From DATKPC01 sp035524275 (GTDB lineage: Bacteria > Pseudomonadota > Gammaproteobacteria > Burkholderiales > Burkholderiaceae_F), in NCBI GenBank assembly GCA_035524275.1, contig DATKPC010000034.1, positions 1 to 62,291 on the forward strand: 62,291 bases of DNA, in the 5' to 3' direction. Under the pieces are notes generated by a model. It was given only the letters and a program-made list of their open reading frames with translations. It searched no databases and was not told the origin of the DNA. Positions within the stretch are counted from its first letter, which is position 1. Each line of letters opens with the position of its first letter. The translations under genes were made by a program, and so were the position numbers. This document shows, piece after piece, positions 42,007 through 51,051 of this stretch.

Positions 42007-43197
42007 ATGTGGACGCGGCTGACAACAAGGCGGCTGGCGGCGGTTCGGATGAGGGCATGGGCGATGCTGAGCATCGCGCTGAGGGCGACCGCGATCGTCG
42101 CGGTCGTCGCCGGCGGCGCCATCGCGCGGGCCGACGATTCCCAAGGCGCGGACGGCGAGGGACGCCTGACGGCGATCGCCGACATCCTGGCGGGCGTCGC
42201 ACCGCCGGCCGGCGAACATCGGTTCGACGCGCTGCTGCAGGGCGACGCGTGGCGCCAGCACCGGCAGGCAAGCGAGTCCGGCTGGACGAAGGTGCGAACG
42301 CGCATCGAGCGGATGAATGCCTGGCAGGCGGCGAACCTGCCGGCGCCCGCCGCGGGCGCAACGCTCGTGTATCCCTTCAGCGGACCGGATTTCATCAACG
42401 CGTATGCGCTGTTCCCCGACTACGACACGTATGTCTTCTTCAGCCTCGAGCCGCCGGGACATACGCCGCGGCTGGAGGGGATGTCGCAGCGCGAGTTCGC
42501 TCGCCTTCTTTCCGATCTGCGCTACGCGTTGAACGACGTCGTCCAGCTCAATTTCTTCATCACCCCGAACATGAAGGACCGGATGCAGACGGACAACCTG
42601 CAAGGCGTCACGCCGGTCCTTCTCTCGATGATGGGGCTGATGCAGCTGCAGGTGCGGCAGGTCGAGACGATCGATCCCTGGCCACAGCGGACAGCGGCGC
42701 TGCAGCAGCCGGGAGCGCGGCAGCCGGCGCAGCCGGCACACGTCATCCGGATCGACTTCGCCAATCCGCGCACCGGCCGCACGCAGCATCTGGTCTACGC
42801 CTCGCTCGACGTGAGCGACCGGGCTCTGGCCGCGTACCCCGAGTTCCTGGCCTGGCTGCGCGGGTTCCATAGCCCGACCATATTCCTGAAGTCGGCGTCC
42901 TACCTGCTGCACGGGACCAACTTCAAGCAGGTCCGGGACTACATTCGCGACGACGCCGCGCTGCTGGTGCAGGACGACACCGGAATGCCGTACCGGACCC
43001 TGCGCGAGGCCGGCTTCCGGCTGACGCTGCACGGCCAGTACGAAAGGCCCGTGAAGCTGTTCGAGAACCGCTACCAGAAGGACCTGGAGGACGCGTTCGC
43101 CGCGAGCGGCAACCGGACATCGCTGCCGTTCCCGTTCGGCTACAACTGGCGCAAGGAAGGCCGGTCCGGCCTGATCGTCGCAAGGCGCGAAAGTTGA
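42007..43197 (+). CDS. Exported conserved protein of unknown function
   Basis: A 396-residue protein. A basic N-terminus and a hydrophobic segment (residues about 20-40, ending AIARAD) form a signal peptide, so it is probably periplasmic. The mature part shows aromatic-rich conserved stretches: LVYPFSGPDFINAYALFPDY, YVFFSLEPPG, LNFFITPNMKDRM, and near the C-terminus SYLLHGTNFKQVRDYI and PFPFGYNWR. I recognise no enzyme signature. The ATG at 42007 follows AGGAAG at suitable spacing. Its stop overlaps the TTG start of the hydrolase gene by 3 bp, so the two proteins are probably made together. Confidence 0.8.
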   Translation: MWTRLTTRRLAAVRMRAWAMLSIALRATAIVAVVAGGAIARADDSQGADGEGRLTAIADILAGVAPPAGEHRFDALLQGDAWRQHRQASESGWTKVRTRIERMNAWQAANLPAPAAGATLVYPFSGPDFINAYALFPDYDTYVFFSLEPPGHTPRLEGMSQREFARLLSDLRYALNDVVQLNFFITPNMKDRMQTDNLQGVTPVLLSMMGLMQLQVRQVETIDPWPQRTAALQQPGARQPAQPAHVIRIDFANPRTGRTQHLVYASLDVSDRALAAYPEFLAWLRGFHSPTIFLKSASYLLHGTNFKQVRDYIRDDAALLVQDDTGMPYRTLREAGFRLTLHGQYERPVKLFENRYQKDLEDAFAASGNRTSLPFPFGYNWRKEGRSGLIVARRES

Positions 43198-44117
43198 GCG
43201 CGCCGCGCGGCGGCGACGTCGATGGAGCGCGGCGGAACCTCCTGCGCGCCGGCGTCCACGTCGCCGCGGGGACGGCGATGGGAGGCCTTGCCGCGCGCGA
43301 GCCGCGTGCGCACGCGGCGGAAACCGTGAGCGCGGCACGGCGTCGCGAGTTCCTGGCGTCCGACGGTGTCCGCCTGAGCTGTCTCGACTCCGTCGCAAAC
43401 CCGCGCGACGGCGTGCCCACGCTCGTCCTCGTTCCCGGATGGAGCATGCCGGGGTCCATCTGGCGCGCGCAGATCGAAGGACTCGCGCCGTACTTCCGGG
43501 TCGTCGCGATGGATCCGCGCGGACAAGGCGAGTCCGAGGTCGCGCGCGACGGCTACACCGCCGAGCGGCGCGCACGCGACATCGCGGAACTCGTGGCGCC
43601 CCTGGGGCGCGTCGTGCTCGTCGGCTGGTCGTTGGCCGTCCTGGAATCGCTTCAGCTCGTGAAGCAGTCCGGCGAGGCACAGCTCGCGGCACTCGTGCTC
43701 GTGGACAACTCCGTCGGCGAGCCGCCGGCGCCGGCGCCGAGCGACTTCATCCGGAACCTGCGCGCGGACCGCCGTGGAACGCTGGAGCGCTTCTGCCGCT
43801 CGATGTTCGCCAAGACGCGGCCGGAAGCGGAGATCCGCGAACTCGTCGATGGCGCGCTGCGGATGCCGCTGCAGGCGAGCGTCGCGCTGCTGTCGTATCC
43901 GTATCCGAGGGAATACTGGCGCGACATCGCGCGGTCCTGCCGCGCGCCGCTGGCCTACGTGGTCGGGCGCGCCTTCGAGGCGCAGGCCCGAAGCCTGGCG
44001 CAGCATCGCCAGGGAACGCTGGTCGAGGTGTTCGCCGACGCCGGCCATGCGCTGTTTGTCGACCAGCCGGAGCGGTTCAACGCGGTGCTGCGCGGGATCG
44101 CCGAGCGCAGCGCCTAG
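43194..44117 (+). CDS. Alpha/beta hydrolase with Tat-type leader
   Basis: A 307-residue alpha/beta hydrolase-fold protein. Residues 13-20 (RRNLLRAG) followed by a weakly hydrophobic stretch ending AHA look like a Tat export signal. The oxyanion motif PGWSMPG (81-87), MDPRGQGES (106-114) and terminal HALFVDQPERF with the catalytic His are present. The nucleophile elbow is GWSLA around Ser146, where the usual fifth residue is Gly, and no clear catalytic Asp is seen before the His, so activity is not certain. The TTG start overlaps the previous stop (TTGA). Substrate unknown; it may act with the unknown exported protein upstream. Confidence 0.8.
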   Translation: MSAPRGGDVDGARRNLLRAGVHVAAGTAMGGLAAREPRAHAAETVSAARRREFLASDGVRLSCLDSVANPRDGVPTLVLVPGWSMPGSIWRAQIEGLAPYFRVVAMDPRGQGESEVARDGYTAERRARDIAELVAPLGRVVLVGWSLAVLESLQLVKQSGEAQLAALVLVDNSVGEPPAPAPSDFIRNLRADRRGTLERFCRSMFAKTRPEAEIRELVDGALRMPLQASVALLSYPYPREYWRDIARSCRAPLAYVVGRAFEAQARSLAQHRQGTLVEVFADAGHALFVDQPERFNAVLRGIAERSA

Positions 44118-44173
44118 CGCCTAGCCGGCGCGGGCGGGTGGCGGGCGGGTCGGTTGCGGCGGCCCGTACCCAT

Positions 44174-44212
44174 CCCCCACCGCTCCCGCTTCGAAGCGGG
44201 AGCGGGGTGGGG
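44174..44212. terminator. Solo REP-like palindrome between the hydrolase gene and ftsZ
   Basis: A near-perfect palindrome centred on TTCGAA: left half CCCCCACCGCTCCCGC, right half GCGGGAGCGGGGTGGGG. It lies between convergent genes, 17 bp before the ftsZ stop. Its sequence resembles one arm of the REPIN-like elements at 4151, 33001 and 62062. It may serve as a bidirectional terminator. Confidence 0.65.
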
Positions 44213-44229
44213 TAGAGGGCGAGCGCGCC

Positions 44230-45426
44230 TCAGTCCGCCTGCTTGCGCAGGAACGCCGGGATCTCCAGCCGGTCGCTCAGCGCGTCGTCGAACGCCTGCG
44301 AGCGCGACAGCGTCGAATCGCGCGAACGCCAGACGGCGGGCGTATCGAGGTGGCTGTAGTCCGGCCCGCCGCCGGCGCCCGGCGCCACCGCGGCCGGCGC
44401 CGCCGGCACGACCATCGTCGGCGCGTTGTCCGTGCCGTTGCGCAGGACCTGCAGGTTCGGCTTGCGGACGTTGCTGGCGCGGCCCAGCCCGGTCGCGACG
44501 ACCGTGACGCGGAGGTTGTCGCCCATCTCCTCGTCGGTCACGGTCCCGAAGATCACCGTCGCGTCGTCGGCGGCAAACGCGCGGATCGTGTTCATCACCT
44601 CGCGGGTCTCCTTCATCTTGAGCGAATTGCTGCCGGTGATGTTGACCAGCACGCCGCGCGCGCCCGACAGGTCGACGCCCTCGAGCAGCGGGCTCGCGAC
44701 CGCCTGCTCGGCGGCGATCCGCGCGCGGTCGATTCCGCTCGCGATCGACGTGCCCATCATCGCCTTGCCGTGCTCGCTCATCACCGTCTTCACGTCCTCG
44801 AAGTCGACGTTCACGAGGCCCGGGATGTTGATGATCTCCGCGATGCCGGCACAGGCGTTGTGCAGCACGTCGTCGGCCGCGCGGAAGCACTCGGAGAACT
44901 CCGCGTCCTCGCCGAGGACCTCCTCGAGCTTGTTGTTGAGGATCACGATCAGCGAATGCACCTTGTCCTCGAGCTCGGCGAGACCGGCCTCGGCGACCTT
45001 CATCCGCTTCGGGCCCTCGAACTCGAACGGCTTGGAGACGACGGCGACGGTCAGGATTCCGAGGTCCTTCGCGATCTCGGCGACGACGGGCGCGGCGCCG
45101 GTCCCGGTGCCGCCCCCCATCCCGGCCGTGATGAAGACCATGTGCGCGCCGCGCAGCGCGTCGGCGATGCGGTCGCGCGCCTCCTCCGCGGCCTGGCGGC
45201 CGGCGTCCGGCCTGCTGCCGGCGCCGAGCCCGGTGCGGCCCAGCTGGATCACGTTCTTCGCGCTCGCACGCTGCAGCGCCTGATGGTCGGTATTGGCGAC
45301 CATGAACTCGACGCCCTGGACGCCGCGACGGATCATGTGCTCGACCGCGTTGCCGCCGGCGCCGCCGACGCCGATCACCTTGATCACCGTGCCGCGCGTC
45401 TCAGTTTCAAGAATCTCGAAAGCCAT
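44230..45426 (-). CDS. ftsZ: Cell division protein FtsZ
   Basis: The tubulin-like GTPase forming the division ring. In 398 residues the GTP-binding signature GGGTGTG is at 104-110, with the T7 synergy loop near NVDFEDVK. A variable Ala/Pro linker follows (about 325-360), and the conserved C-terminal peptide LEIPAFLRKQAD binds FtsA and ZipA. The ATG at 45426 is preceded by AGGAGG with 5-bp spacing, the strongest site in the cluster. It is the last gene of the dcw cluster, separated from ftsA by 119 bp. Confidence 0.98.
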   Translation of the reverse strand: MAFEILETETRGTVIKVIGVGGAGGNAVEHMIRRGVQGVEFMVANTDHQALQRASAKNVIQLGRTGLGAGSRPDAGRQAAEEARDRIADALRGAHMVFITAGMGGGTGTGAAPVVAEIAKDLGILTVAVVSKPFEFEGPKRMKVAEAGLAELEDKVHSLIVILNNKLEEVLGEDAEFSECFRAADDVLHNACAGIAEIINIPGLVNVDFEDVKTVMSEHGKAMMGTSIASGIDRARIAAEQAVASPLLEGVDLSGARGVLVNITGSNSLKMKETREVMNTIRAFAADDATVIFGTVTDEEMGDNLRVTVVATGLGRASNVRKPNLQVLRNGTDNAPTMVVPAAPAAVAPGAGGGPDYSHLDTPAVWRSRDSTLSRSQAFDDALSDRLEIPAFLRKQAD

Positions 45427-45545
45427 GGTTCCTCCTGACGGATAGTCGAAACGCGTGACACGTGAAGCCAGCGGATCGTCCGCTGCGCTTCACGTCTCAC
45501 CTCTCAAAAAAGTCGAACTGCTCGAAGACATCCTCGTTGCATGCA

Positions 45546-46778
45546 TCAGAAATTCCCGACGATCCATTCCTTCATCCGCTTCAGCGTCTGCCGGAACGAG
45601 CCGGTCTGCGCCGCGAGCTTGCGTCCCTGGAGGCGCTGCGAGTGCGCCTCGATCAGCAGTCCCGTCACGGTCGCGAAGCGCGGATTGCGGATCACGTCCG
45701 ACAGCGCGCCGTCGTACGTCGGCCAGCCGACCCGGGCCGGCTTCAGGAACACGTCCTCGGCCAGCTCCGCGACGCCCGGCAGCAGGCTCGAGCCTCCGGT
45801 CAGCACGATGCCGCTTGCCAGCCCGTCCTCGAACCCGGATTCCTTGATCACCTCGTGGGCCAACGTGAACAGCTCCTCGACGCGCGGCTCGATCACGGCC
45901 GCGAGCGCCTGGCACGAGAGCAGCCGCGGCGCGCGGTCGCCGACGCCCGGGATCTCGATCTTGTCGACCGGGTCGGCGAGCACCTCCTTCGCGCGCCCAT
46001 GACGGATCTTGATCTGCTCCGCGTCCGGGATCGGCGTGCGCAGCGCCATCGCGATGTCGTTCGTGATCTGGTCGCCGGCGATCGGGATGACCGCGGTATG
46101 TCGAATCGCGCCCCCGGTGAAGATCGCGATGTCCGACGTTCCGCCGCCGATGTCGATGAGCGCGACGCCGAGCTCGCGTTCGTCGGGCGTCAGCACCGAC
46201 AGCGCCGAGGCGAGCGGCTGCAGCATCAGGTCGCGCACCTCGAGGCCGCAGCGCCGGACGCACTTCACGATGTTCTGCGCCGCGCTCACGGAGCCGGTCA
46301 CGATGTGCACGCGCACCTCGAGGCGCACGCCGCTCATGCCGATCGGCTCGCGAATATCCTCCTGGCCGTCGACGATGTACTCCTGCGTGAGCACGTGCAG
46401 GACCTGCTGGTCGTTCGGGATGTTGACGGCGCGCGCCGTCTCCAGCACGCGGGCGACGTCGCTCGCGGCGACCTCGCGGTCGCGTATCGCGACCATCCCG
46501 GACGAGTTGATGCTGCGGATATGGCCACCGGCGATTCCGGTCAGGACCTCGCCGACGCGACAGGCCGCCATCAGCTCGGCCTCCTCGAGCGCGCGACGTA
46601 TCGACGCCACGGTGGCCTCGATGTTCACGACGACGCCGCGCCGCAGGCCCGCGGACGGGGACTGGCCGAGGCCGATCACCTGGTAGCGGCCGTCGTCCAG
46701 GACCTCGGCGATGGCGACGACGACCTTCGAGGTGCCGATGTCGAGCCCGACGATCAATTCCTTGGTTTCGGTCTTCAT
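45546..46778 (-). CDS. ftsA: Cell division protein FtsA
   Basis: The actin-like protein that ties FtsZ filaments to the membrane. In 410 residues it shows the phosphate-1 motif VGLDIGTSKVV near residue 10, phosphate-2 LIDIGGGTSDIA near 205, and the adenosine motif GIVLTGGSSLLPG near 335. The C-terminal amphipathic membrane-targeting helix is seen as LKRMKEWIVGNF. The ATG at 46778 overlaps the ftsQ stop by 4 bp. The family N-terminus (MKTETKELIVGLDIG) starts there, although the frame is open much further. Confidence 0.97.
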   Translation of the reverse strand: MKTETKELIVGLDIGTSKVVVAIAEVLDDGRYQVIGLGQSPSAGLRRGVVVNIEATVASIRRALEEAELMAACRVGEVLTGIAGGHIRSINSSGMVAIRDREVAASDVARVLETARAVNIPNDQQVLHVLTQEYIVDGQEDIREPIGMSGVRLEVRVHIVTGSVSAAQNIVKCVRRCGLEVRDLMLQPLASALSVLTPDERELGVALIDIGGGTSDIAIFTGGAIRHTAVIPIAGDQITNDIAMALRTPIPDAEQIKIRHGRAKEVLADPVDKIEIPGVGDRAPRLLSCQALAAVIEPRVEELFTLAHEVIKESGFEDGLASGIVLTGGSSLLPGVAELAEDVFLKPARVGWPTYDGALSDVIRNPRFATVTGLLIEAHSQRLQGRKLAAQTGSFRQTLKRMKEWIVGNF

Positions 46779-47533
46779 GATGGCGGGGACGCGACGGCAA
46801 GCCCGTTCGGATAGCGGGCGTCGATGCGGAGGGGCGGCGCGCCGATCCGCGCGACGAGGGTCGGGTAGACGCTGGCGACGGCGGCAAGACGCTCGCGCAG
46901 CGCGCCCGCGGGCTCGTCGCGCCCGAGCACGAGCCGCGGACCGTTGCGCGCCTGGACCGACCAGCCGGCACGATCGGATATCTCGATCGCGGCGACCGCG
47001 AGCCCGCAGCGCGCAAGCTCCGGCTCGAATTCGCGCAGGCGCATCGCGGCCTCCGCGGCGATTCGCGCCGGACCGGAGAATTCGACGAGCGCCGGCCGTC
47101 CCGACTCGGCGGCGGTCGCCTCCGCCTCGGCGGGGTTGGCCTCGAACAGGATGCCGGCGTCCGACAGGAGGCGCCCGTCGCTCCAGACGCCGATCGGCCG
47201 ATGCTCCGTCAACGTCACGACGAGCCGGTCCGGCCACACCCGGCGAATCGACGCCCGGGCGACCCAGGGCACGGTCTCGAAAACCCGCTGCGCGTCGGCG
47301 AGCCCGATCGTGAAATAGTTGCCGGCCAGCCGCCCCGCGATCGCCTGCCGCAACGCCTGCTCGCTCACGTGCTGCGCGTCGCCGAGAACGACGATACGGC
47401 GGATGTCGAATCGCGGCCGCTGCGCCGTCCAGGCGGCCGCACCGACGGCCGCCAGCGCGACGGCAAGCACCGCGACCCAGGCGGCCGCCCGCTGCATGCG
47501 CGCCGCGGCGCGCCGGCCCGCGGCGTCGATCAC
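46775..47533 (-). CDS. ftsQ: Cell division protein FtsQ
   Basis: A bitopic inner-membrane protein of the FtsQLB complex. In 252 residues there is a short cytoplasmic tail, one helix (AAAWVAVLAVALAAVGAAAW, near residues 15-34), a POTRA domain (FDIRRIVVLGDAQHVSEQAL, then the IRRVWPDRLVV strand) and the FtsQ domain. The start is GTG at 47533, overlapping the ddl stop as GTGA; the longer frame lies within ddl and has no similarity. The overlap suggests translational coupling. Confidence 0.94.
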   Translation of the reverse strand: MIDAAGRRAAARMQRAAAWVAVLAVALAAVGAAAWTAQRPRFDIRRIVVLGDAQHVSEQALRQAIAGRLAGNYFTIGLADAQRVFETVPWVARASIRRVWPDRLVVTLTEHRPIGVWSDGRLLSDAGILFEANPAEAEATAAESGRPALVEFSGPARIAAEAAMRLREFEPELARCGLAVAAIEISDRAGWSVQARNGPRLVLGRDEPAGALRERLAAVASVYPTLVARIGAPPLRIDARYPNGLAVASPPS

Positions 47534-48501
47534 GGCCTCGTCTCCAGCGCCGCGGACGCGACGATCGTCATCACCAGCTCCTCGTAGTCGATGCCGGCCG
47601 CTGCCGCCGCCATCGGCACGAGCGAATGCGAGGTCATCCCGGGCGACGTGTTGAGCTCGAGCAGGTACGGCTCGTCGCCGCCCCGCGCGGCGCGCAACAT
47701 CAGGTCGACGCGCCCCCAGCCCCGCGCACCCAGGGCGCGATAGGCGCGCAGGCAGAGCTCCTGCAGCGACGCGGCGAGCGCCGGCGGCAGCGGCGCGGGG
47801 CACAGGTAGCGCGTCGCGTCGGTGAAGTACTTGTTCCGGTAGTCGTAGTTCCCGTCCGGCGCGACGATCTCGACGATCGGCAGCGCGTGCGCCTGCGCGC
47901 CGGTGCCCAGGATCGCGCACGTGAGCTCGCGCCCGGCAATCAGCTCCTCGACGAGCACGTCCGGATCGTGGCGGGCGGCGACATCGAACGCGGCGGCGAG
48001 TTCGCCGCGATCATGCTGCCGCACCTTCGTGATCCCGATCGTCGAGCCCTCGCGCGCCGGCTTGACGACGAGTTCGTCGCCCAGCTCCGCGACGACGCGC
48101 GACCAGTCCGTGGCGCGGTCGACGGCGCGCCACGCCGGCGTCGGCAGGCCGCAGGCTTCCCAGATCCGCTTCGCCATCGCCTTGTCGACCGCGATCGCGG
48201 AGGCCTGCACGCCGCTGCCGGTGTAGGGAATCCGCAGGAACTCGAGCACGCCCTGGATCGTTCCGTCCTCGCCGCCGCGGCCGTGCAGCGCGATGAAGAC
48301 GCGATCGAACCGCGCCGCCGAGAGCTGCGCCAGCGTCGCGGTGCCGGTATCGAACGCCTGCGCATCGACGCCGCGCGCCTGGAGGGCCGCGAGCACGCCG
48401 TGACCCGACATCAGCGAGATCTCGCGCTCGGCCGAGCGGCCGCCCAACAGGACGCCGACGCGCCCCAGTGCCGGCGCTCGCGGGTCGCGAATCGGCGTCA
48501 T
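47530..48501 (-). CDS. ddl: D-alanine--D-alanine ligase
   Basis: Makes the D-Ala-D-Ala dipeptide of peptidoglycan with ATP. In 323 residues of ATP-grasp fold there are GVLLGGRSAEREISLMSG (N-terminal substrate loop), ALHGRGGEDGTIQG, PAREGSTIGITKV, and the C-terminal metal site ELNTSPGMTSHSL. Its ATG overlaps the murC stop by 4 bp (ATGA), and its stop overlaps the ftsQ start. ddl between murC and ftsQ is the usual dcw order. Confidence 0.97.
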   Translation of the reverse strand: MTPIRDPRAPALGRVGVLLGGRSAEREISLMSGHGVLAALQARGVDAQAFDTGTATLAQLSAARFDRVFIALHGRGGEDGTIQGVLEFLRIPYTGSGVQASAIAVDKAMAKRIWEACGLPTPAWRAVDRATDWSRVVAELGDELVVKPAREGSTIGITKVRQHDRGELAAAFDVAARHDPDVLVEELIAGRELTCAILGTGAQAHALPIVEIVAPDGNYDYRNKYFTDATRYLCPAPLPPALAASLQELCLRAYRALGARGWGRVDLMLRAARGGDEPYLLELNTSPGMTSHSLVPMAAAAAGIDYEELVMTIVASAALETRP

Positions 48502-49901
48502 GGGCGCGCCTCCGGCGCCGCCGCGCGCTGCGCCAGTCTCGCGGCCACGCCGCCGATCGAGCCGGCGCCCATCGTGATCACGACGTCGCCGGGCCGCGCG
48601 GCCGCCATCACGGCCTCGACGAGGCCGTCGGCCTCCTCGACGAATATCGGTTCGACCCGCCCGGCGACGCGCAGCGCCCGCGCCAGCGCGCGCCCGTCGG
48701 CGGCGACGATCGGCGTCTCGCCGGCCGCATAGACGTCGGCCAGCACGAGCGCGTCGGCACTGCCGAGGACGCGGACGAAATCCTCGAAGCAGTCGCGCGT
48801 CCGCGTATAGCGATGGGGCTGGAATGCCAGCAGGATCCGGCGCCCCGGAAAGGCGCCGCGCGCGGCGGCCAGCGTCGCCTCCATCTCGACCGGATGGTGG
48901 CCGTAGTCGTCGACGAGCGCGAACGTCCCGCCGGGGACCGGGATGTCGCCGAGCCGCGCGAAGCGGCGCCCGACGCCGCCGAAGCCGCGCAGCGCGGCCA
49001 GCATCCGGTCGTCGTCGATGCCGAGCTCCGAGGCGACGGCGATCGCGGCGAGCGCGTTGCGGACGTTGTGCAGTCCGGGCAGGTTGAGAACGACCGGCAG
49101 GTCGTCGGCTGCGTCGCGCCGAAGGGTGAACCGCATCGTCGCGCCCTCGGCGCGCGGATCGAGCGCGCGGAACTGCGCCTCTTCCGCCAGCCCGTACGTC
49201 GATACCGGCTTCGAGATGAACGGCAGGATCTCGCGCACGTTGCGGTCGTCGACGCAGACGATGGCGCGCCCGTAGAACGGCAGGTGGCCGAGGAACTCGA
49301 TGAATGCGTGCTTGAGGCGCGCGAAATCGTGGCCGTAGGTCTCCATGTGGTCGTTGTCGATGTTCGTGACGACGGCCATCACGGGCATCAGGTTCAGGAA
49401 GCTCGCATCGGACTCGTCGGCCTCGACGACGATGTAGTCGCCCTGGCCCAGGCGGGCGTTGGCGCCGGCCGAGTTGAGCCGTCCGCCGATCACGAACGTC
49501 GGATCCAGGCCGGCGGCGGCAAGCACGCTCGCGACGAGGCTGGTCGTCGTCGTCTTGCCGTGCGTTCCGGCGATCGCGATTCCCTGCTTCAGGCGCATCA
49601 GCTCGGCGAGCATCACGGCGCGCGGCACGACGGGGACGCGCCTCGCGCGGGCGGCCTGCACCTCGGGGTTGTCGGGCTTGACCGCGGAAGAGACGACGAC
49701 GGCGTCCGCGCCGGCGATATGGTCTGCCGCGTGGCCCTGCGCGATGCGCGCGCCGAGCGCGGCCAGGCGCGCGGTCACCGCGTTCGCGGCGGCGTCCGAG
49801 CCGCTGACGGTGAAGCCGAGGTTGAGCATGACCTCCGCGATGCCGCTCATGCCGCTGCCGCCGATGCCGACGAAATGGATGTGGCGAACCGCATGCTTCA
49901 T
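48498..49901 (-). CDS. murC: UDP-N-acetylmuramate--L-alanine ligase
   Basis: Adds L-Ala to UDP-MurNAc, the first stem-peptide residue. The 467-residue Mur ligase has a Rossmann N-terminal domain (HFVGIGGSGMSGIAEV), the ATP site GTHGKTTTT near residue 113, and the Mur ligase His/Asn signature near the C-domain (HNVRNALAAIAVA). The terminal domain has DDYGHHPVE and AFQPHRYTRT. The ATG at 49901 begins the family sequence; the frame continues upstream inside murG as a shadow. It starts 10 bp after the murG stop. Confidence 0.97.
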   Translation of the reverse strand: MKHAVRHIHFVGIGGSGMSGIAEVMLNLGFTVSGSDAAANAVTARLAALGARIAQGHAADHIAGADAVVVSSAVKPDNPEVQAARARRVPVVPRAVMLAELMRLKQGIAIAGTHGKTTTTSLVASVLAAAGLDPTFVIGGRLNSAGANARLGQGDYIVVEADESDASFLNLMPVMAVVTNIDNDHMETYGHDFARLKHAFIEFLGHLPFYGRAIVCVDDRNVREILPFISKPVSTYGLAEEAQFRALDPRAEGATMRFTLRRDAADDLPVVLNLPGLHNVRNALAAIAVASELGIDDDRMLAALRGFGGVGRRFARLGDIPVPGGTFALVDDYGHHPVEMEATLAAARGAFPGRRILLAFQPHRYTRTRDCFEDFVRVLGSADALVLADVYAAGETPIVAADGRALARALRVAGRVEPIFVEEADGLVEAVMAAARPGDVVITMGAGSIGGVAARLAQRAAAPEARP

Positions 49902-49911
49902 CGGGGCGTCC

Positions 49912-51051
49912 TCATGCCGGTCCGGTCGCGGCGGCGCCCGATGGCCGGGCCGCCATCTTCTCGATCGCCGCCGCCGCGATGGCGGTCGCGTCCGTGCGCC
50001 CGAGTTCCCGCGCCGCCTGCGCCATCTGCAGGAGGCGCGGACGGTCCAGTCCGCCGAGCAGCGCCGCCAGCCGCTGCGCATCCGCCTCCGGCTGCGGCAG
50101 GTGCACCGCCGCGCCGCGCGCCGCGAGGAACTCGGCATTCGACCGTTGATGGTCCGTCGTCGACGCGACGAACGGCACGAGGATCGAGGCGACGCCCGCG
50201 GCCGCGAGTTCCGAGGTGGTGATCGCGCCGGCGCGGCAGATCGCGACGTCGGCCCAGGCATAGCGCGCCGCGACATCGTCGATGAACGAGACGACTTCCG
50301 CCTCGAGCCCGGCGGCCGCATACGCGCGCCGCGCCTCGTCGAGGTGGGCCGCGCCGCACTGGTGGACGACCTGCGGACGCGCGGCGGCCGGATCGCGCGC
50401 GGCAAGGCGCTTCAGCGCCTCCGGCACGACGCGGTTCAGCGCCGTGGCGCCGAGGCTTCCGCCGAGCACGAGCAGCCGCAGCGGCCCGGCACGGCCGGCA
50501 AACCGCTCGCCCGGCGGCGCCACGGCGGCGATGGCTTCGCGGACCGGATTGCCGCTCACGAGCGCGCGCGAGCCGGCGCGGCGCGCGGCGGCGCCATCGA
50601 ACCCGCACAGGACGACGCGGGGCGCGCCGTCGAGCAGGCGCATCGACAGCAAGGGGGCGGCGTCCGCATTGAGCAGTGCGAGCGGAACCCGGGCCAGGCG
50701 CGCCGCCCAGCCGGCCGGCACCGCGACGTACCCTCCCGTCGCGAAAACAGCCGTCGGCGCGCGACGGCGCAGCACGCCGCGCGCCTGCCAGACGGCACGC
50801 AGAAGACGGAACGGCGAGGATGCCAGCATCGCCCAGCCCCTGCCGCGGAGGCTGCCGAAATCCAGCGGATCGAAGTCGATGCCCGCCCGCTCGACGAGCG
50901 CGCGTTCCATGCCGCTGCGCGTGCCGAGCCACGAGACGCTCCAGCCGCGCGCCTGCAGGCGCGCGGCGACCGCAAGTCCCGGCGTCACGTGGCCTCCGGT
51001 GCCGGCCGCGACGACGACCAGGTGATTGGCGGCAAAGGGGCGCGCGGTCAC
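49912..51051 (-). CDS. murG: UDP-N-acetylglucosamine--lipid I transferase MurG, with a divergent HEQN region
   Basis: MurG adds GlcNAc to lipid I to form lipid II, on the inner face of the membrane. In 379 residues the G-loops are AGTGGHVTPG (about 16-25), GGYVAVP (106-112) and GGSLGA. The UDP-GlcNAc site is at CRAGAITTSE. Where other MurG proteins have HEQN followed by an Asn, this one reads LLNAD then LLSM at residues 126-137, so several conserved polar residues are missing. I recall similar NAD-containing variants in some Burkholderiales but cannot verify it. The start is GTG at 51051, overlapping the ftsW stop as GTGA. Confidence 0.93.
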   Translation of the reverse strand: MTARPFAANHLVVVAAGTGGHVTPGLAVAARLQARGWSVSWLGTRSGMERALVERAGIDFDPLDFGSLRGRGWAMLASSPFRLLRAVWQARGVLRRRAPTAVFATGGYVAVPAGWAARLARVPLALLNADAAPLLSMRLLDGAPRVVLCGFDGAAARRAGSRALVSGNPVREAIAAVAPPGERFAGRAGPLRLLVLGGSLGATALNRVVPEALKRLAARDPAAARPQVVHQCGAAHLDEARRAYAAAGLEAEVVSFIDDVAARYAWADVAICRAGAITTSELAAAGVASILVPFVASTTDHQRSNAEFLAARGAAVHLPQPEADAQRLAALLGGLDRPRLLQMAQAARELGRTDATAIAAAAIEKMAARPSGAAATGPA

